Shown: positions 36,786-39,587 of the stretch, one piece after another
Layout of the letters: the number at the start of each line of letters is the position of its first letter
Numbering within the stretch: position 1 is the first letter of the stretch
Assembly (NCBI RefSeq): GCF_003668875.1
Contig: NZ_RAWM01000082.1
Span: 1 to 39,587, forward strand
Source: Corallococcus interemptor
Lineage (GTDB): Bacteria; Myxococcota; Myxococcia; Myxococcales; Myxococcaceae
DNA: 39,587 nucleotides
Direction: 5' to 3'
Notes under the pieces: generated by a model
What the model saw: only the letters and a program-made list of their open reading frames with translations
The model's database searches: none
What the model was told of the DNA's origin: nothing
Translations under genes and position numbers: made by a program

Positions 36786-39272
36786 ATGCGCCAACTGCCG
36801 CTGCTCGCCCTCCTCCCCAGCCTCGCGCTCGCCCAGACGGGCACCGTCGACCAGTCCTCCGTCCCGCCCCGGGGCGTGACGCTGCCGCCCACCAACGCGG
36901 CCCTCATCGACGAAGCGCCCGCGCTGTCCCTCAACCCCGCCGGCCTGGGCTTCCAGGACGCGGGGCAGCTCTTCTACCTCCACGAGCGCAACCTCCAGTC
37001 GGACTCGGTGGGCGACGCCGTCTTCCTGGGCACGCGCCTGTTGGGCCTGGGGGCGGGCTTCTCCCTGGAGTGGATCCGTGGGGAGAACACGCCGGACTAC
37101 CGCAAGACGTCCTTCGGCCTGTCGCTGGGGCCGCGCACGCTGCAGCTGGGCGCCGCGCTGCACGACTTCAGCAGCTCGGATGACGCCCGCATCAGCGGAC
37201 TGACGAGCTGGGACGTGGGCCTCACCGCGCGCCCCTTCCGCTTCCTGTCGCTGGCCGCGGTGGCCAGGGACCTGAACGCCCCGGAGCAGGACGGCCTCAA
37301 GCTGCCGCGCCGCTACAACTTCGGCCTGGGCCTGCGCCCGCTGGGCGAGCGCTACACGCTGGGCGTGGACTGGCTCTTCGCGGAAGGAGGCTTCCGGGAG
37401 GGACAGGCCACGTACACGCTCCAGGCGGAGGTGGTGCGCGGCATCCGGCTGGGCGGTGGCCTGTCCCACGGCTTCGTCAGCGGCATCCCACTGGCGCTCC
37501 AGTTCGCGGCCACGGTGGACCTGGGCCACGCGGGCCTGACGTACGCGGCGGGCGGCGCCGGCGAGGGACTGGACCACGTGCTGCAGGTGCGCCTGTCCTC
37601 GGAGCGCTACCGCTCCCTGCACGGCGGCGGCGGCGTGGTGGCGCTCCTGGACCTGGACGACATGCTCGCGGGCGGCGTGAGCCCCGCGCTGGCCCTCCTG
37701 GGCGTGAGCGAGGTGGACCCGTACCTGCGCCTGATGAAGTTCCTGGACCTGGCCACGCGCGACGAGCGGCTCAAGGGCGTGGTGGTGAAGATGGAGGGCC
37801 TGCCCGGCGTGGGCTGGGGCACGGCGGAGGAGCTGCGTCAGTCGCTGCTCAAGCTGCGCGAGGCGGGCAAGAAGGTCGTCGTGGTGATGCTGTCCGGGGA
37901 TGACCGCAGCTACCTGGTGGCGTCCGCGGCGGACAGCGTCTACGCGCTGACGGAGGCGTCGCTGCCCATCAACGGCCTGTCCGCCACGGTGACATCGCTG
38001 GGCGGCACCATGGAGAAGCTGGGCGTGCACTGGGACGTCGCGCGCGTGGGCGAGTACAAGACGGCGATGGAGCAGTTCACCCGCTCCGACATGAGCCCCG
38101 CGGAGCGCGAGACGCTGGACGCGTACCTGGACTCCCAGGTGACGCACTACGAGAAGGCCGTGGAGGCCGGGCGCAAGCTGCCCCCGGAGCGGCTGCGCGC
38201 GGCGTGGGCCCAGGGCATCCTGTCCTCGAAGCGGGCGCAGGCGGCGGGACTGCTGGACGGCGTGGTGTCCGCGACGGAGCTGGACGCGCGCGTCAAGGAG
38301 TGGTTCCCGGGCATGCGCTACCACCCGTCGTACTCGCCGCGCGAGGAGCGCGAGGACCGCTGGGGCCTGCGCCGCCGCATCGCGGTGGTGCCGGTGCTGG
38401 GCGACATCACCGGGGGCCGCAGCCGCGAGGACCCGCTGGGCTTCGCGCAGCTGGCGGGCGCGGAGACGGTGGTGCGCGCGCTGCAGCAGGCGCAGGAGGA
38501 CCCGTCCGTGGTGGCCATCGTCCTGCGCGTGGACTCGGGCGGCGGCGACGTGCTGGCGTCGGACCTGATGTACCGCGCGGTGCTGGAGGCGAAGAAGCAC
38601 AAGCCCGTCGTCGCCTCCATGGGCGACGCGGCGGCCTCCGGCGGCTACTACGCGGCGGTGGCGGCGGATGAAGTGCTGGCGGAGCCCACCACGCTGACGG
38701 GCAGCATCGGCGTCTTCTACCCGAAACCCGCGCTGGAGGGCCTGGGCGCGAAGCTGGGGGTGAACCAGGAGACGCTCAAGCGCGGCGACCTGGCGGACCT
38801 GCTGGAGTGGTGGAAGCCGTGGACGCCGGAGCAGGCGGCCGCGGTGCAGACCTGGGTGGACGACTCCTACGACACGTTCATCACGGAGGTCGCCCGCAAC
38901 CGGAAGATGGACAAGGCCAAGGTGGACGCCGTGGCGCGGGGCCGGGTGTGGAGCGGCACGGACGCGCTCGCCCGGGGGCTGGTGGACGGGCTGGGCGGCC
39001 TGCCGGAGGCCGTGGCGTCCGCTCGCAAGCGCGCGAAGGTGCCCCCCGCGGAGGAGCTGGACCTGGACGTCATGGGGGACGCGCGCGGCTTCCTCTCCGG
39101 GCTGGGCGGCGAGCCCGGCGTGCACGCGCTGGCGGGGGTGCTCCTGCCGGAGCTGCCGGCCCGGCCGCCGGAGACGCTGGCGGTGCTTGCCCGGGAGCTG
39201 GGCCTGGGGTCGCCCGAGCTCCTGCGCCCCGGACTGAAGGCCATGATGCCCTTCCGCGTGCGCATCCGCTGA
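36786..39272 (+). CDS. sppA: S49-family signal-peptide-peptidase-like protease fused to an outer-membrane-barrel-like domain
   Basis: This 828-residue precursor has a signal peptide (MRQLPLLALLPSLALAQTG). Residues about 25-275 look like an outer-membrane beta-barrel: ALSLNPAGLGFQDAGQLFYL opens it, as in FadL/PorV-type proteins, followed by alternating strands such as GLSLGPRTLQLGAALHDF. From about 280 the two-domain SppA protease follows. Its catalytic Lys is at 425 (GEYKTAMEQF) and Ser at 618 (DAAASGGYYAAV), a 193-residue spacing close to that of E. coli SppA (200). SppA enzymes usually cleave signal-peptide remnants at the inner membrane. Here the fusion suggests placement at the outer membrane instead. 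ATG 36786 begins the signal peptide. Confidence 0.88.
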   Translation: MRQLPLLALLPSLALAQTGTVDQSSVPPRGVTLPPTNAALIDEAPALSLNPAGLGFQDAGQLFYLHERNLQSDSVGDAVFLGTRLLGLGAGFSLEWIRGENTPDYRKTSFGLSLGPRTLQLGAALHDFSSSDDARISGLTSWDVGLTARPFRFLSLAAVARDLNAPEQDGLKLPRRYNFGLGLRPLGERYTLGVDWLFAEGGFREGQATYTLQAEVVRGIRLGGGLSHGFVSGIPLALQFAATVDLGHAGLTYAAGGAGEGLDHVLQVRLSSERYRSLHGGGGVVALLDLDDMLAGGVSPALALLGVSEVDPYLRLMKFLDLATRDERLKGVVVKMEGLPGVGWGTAEELRQSLLKLREAGKKVVVVMLSGDDRSYLVASAADSVYALTEASLPINGLSATVTSLGGTMEKLGVHWDVARVGEYKTAMEQFTRSDMSPAERETLDAYLDSQVTHYEKAVEAGRKLPPERLRAAWAQGILSSKRAQAAGLLDGVVSATELDARVKEWFPGMRYHPSYSPREEREDRWGLRRRIAVVPVLGDITGGRSREDPLGFAQLAGAETVVRALQQAQEDPSVVAIVLRVDSGGGDVLASDLMYRAVLEAKKHKPVVASMGDAAASGGYYAAVAADEVLAEPTTLTGSIGVFYPKPALEGLGAKLGVNQETLKRGDLADLLEWWKPWTPEQAAAVQTWVDDSYDTFITEVARNRKMDKAKVDAVARGRVWSGTDALARGLVDGLGGLPEAVASARKRAKVPPAEELDLDVMGDARGFLSGLGGEPGVHALAGVLLPELPARPPETLAVLARELGLGSPELLRPGLKAMMPFRVRIR

Positions 39273-39547
39273 AGGGCCCCCGAGGCCTGGAGGCCGGGCC
39301 GGCGAGGTCGCCCGGTGGACAACCCACGCGCACGGGCGGCGAAATTGCGGGCACCCCGTCCAGGCCGTCTGTTAGGGTGGTGAGTGCCTCCCGGCCGGCG
39401 CTAGGGCCGTCGGGGGGCTTCAGGAACCGGCGGTTTCGGCCTTCTCGCAGGCCCCGCGTCCGGCTTCCTGTCCCAAAACCTGCTTCCTGACGTCCCCGGC
39501 GGCCCCTCGAGGCCGCCGCCCTCAAGGGCCGTCACGCGTGGAGCCCC
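39273..39547. other. 275-base intergenic stretch with a GC-rich hairpin
   Basis: No gene was found here. Near the right end an 8-base stem (39497-39504 with 39511-39518, CGGCGGCC/GGCCGCCG) closes a 6-base loop CCTCGA. It lies about 30 bases before the next gene start and could be a terminator or leader structure. Confidence 0.4.
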
Positions 39548-39587
39548 ATGAGCGAGAATTCCGACAACCCCGAGACCCGCAACCCGC
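39548..39587 (+). CDS. Start of a further gene, cut by the window edge
   Basis: ATG 39548 opens a frame that reads MSENSDNPETRNP and continues past the edge. GTGGAG lies about 5 bases upstream. Too little is visible to name a family. Confidence 0.5.
   Translation, partial: MSENSDNPETRNP

Noticed and set aside
35460-39125. 1221-residue minus-strand open frame opposite the PEGA and protease genes
   Set aside because: Same reason: a His/Arg/Leu-rich shadow of genes with signal peptides and catalytic residues on the plus strand.

Overview
The window comes from a high-GC bacterium, most likely a myxobacterium of the Myxococcus/Corallococcus type. The evidence is strong third-position G/C bias over nearly all genes, an FHA-domain sigma-54 activator, tandem PEGA-domain lipid/periplasmic-type proteins, an S46 dipeptidyl peptidase and an adjacent topoisomerase IV pair. 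This is inference from gene content and composition; no database search was possible.

Layout. (1) 152-14968: a complete, tightly packed type II secretion (T2SS) operon in the order gspC-D-E-F-(47-aa membrane ORF)-G-(GspG-like membrane protein)-H-I-J-K-L-M-N. It is preceded by a near-consensus sigma-54 promoter (TGGCAC-N5-TTGCT, 152-167). (2) 15088-16719: a sigma-54 enhancer-binding protein with two N-terminal FHA domains, directly after gspN, which may be the activator of that promoter. (3) 16743-20052: a KimA-like potassium/APC permease (minus), a divergent ECF sigma factor, and a four-cysteine hypothetical protein. (4) 20054-23091: an S46 dipeptidyl peptidase with the Arg that marks DPP11-type acidic specificity, and a divergent M50-like membrane metalloprotease. 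(5) 23092 to about 27780: a foreign, lower-GC island (about 50 % G+C in sampled lines against about 70 % outside). It carries a three-gene overlapping cassette (GNAT acetyltransferase, helical-repeat unknown, ApeA/HEPN-like protein), a decayed IS5-family transposase, and an intact IS630-family element with 19-bp inverted repeats. (6) 27849-29334: a metallo-beta-lactamase-fold hydrolase and a divergent exported protein. (7) 29619-33948: topoisomerase IV subunits A and B. (8) 34046-39272: two related TPR/PEGA secretory proteins and an S49 (SppA) protease fused to a predicted outer-membrane-barrel-like domain. The start of one further gene lies at 39548.

How the genes fit together. The T2SS genes are translationally coupled (several ATGA or 1-base overlaps) and would build the inner-membrane platform (F, L, M, C), the ATPase (E), the pseudopilus (G, H, I, J, K) and the outer-membrane secretin (D). 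No prepilin peptidase is present, so it must be encoded elsewhere. The most novel-looking part is the three-gene cassette at 23128-25767. It is compositionally foreign, transcribed as one unit, inserted between two converging chromosomal genes, flanked by transposon debris, and ends in a protein that resembles the anti-phage ApeA family. It is a candidate defence system, but this is unproven. No tRNA, rRNA or CRISPR array was seen.
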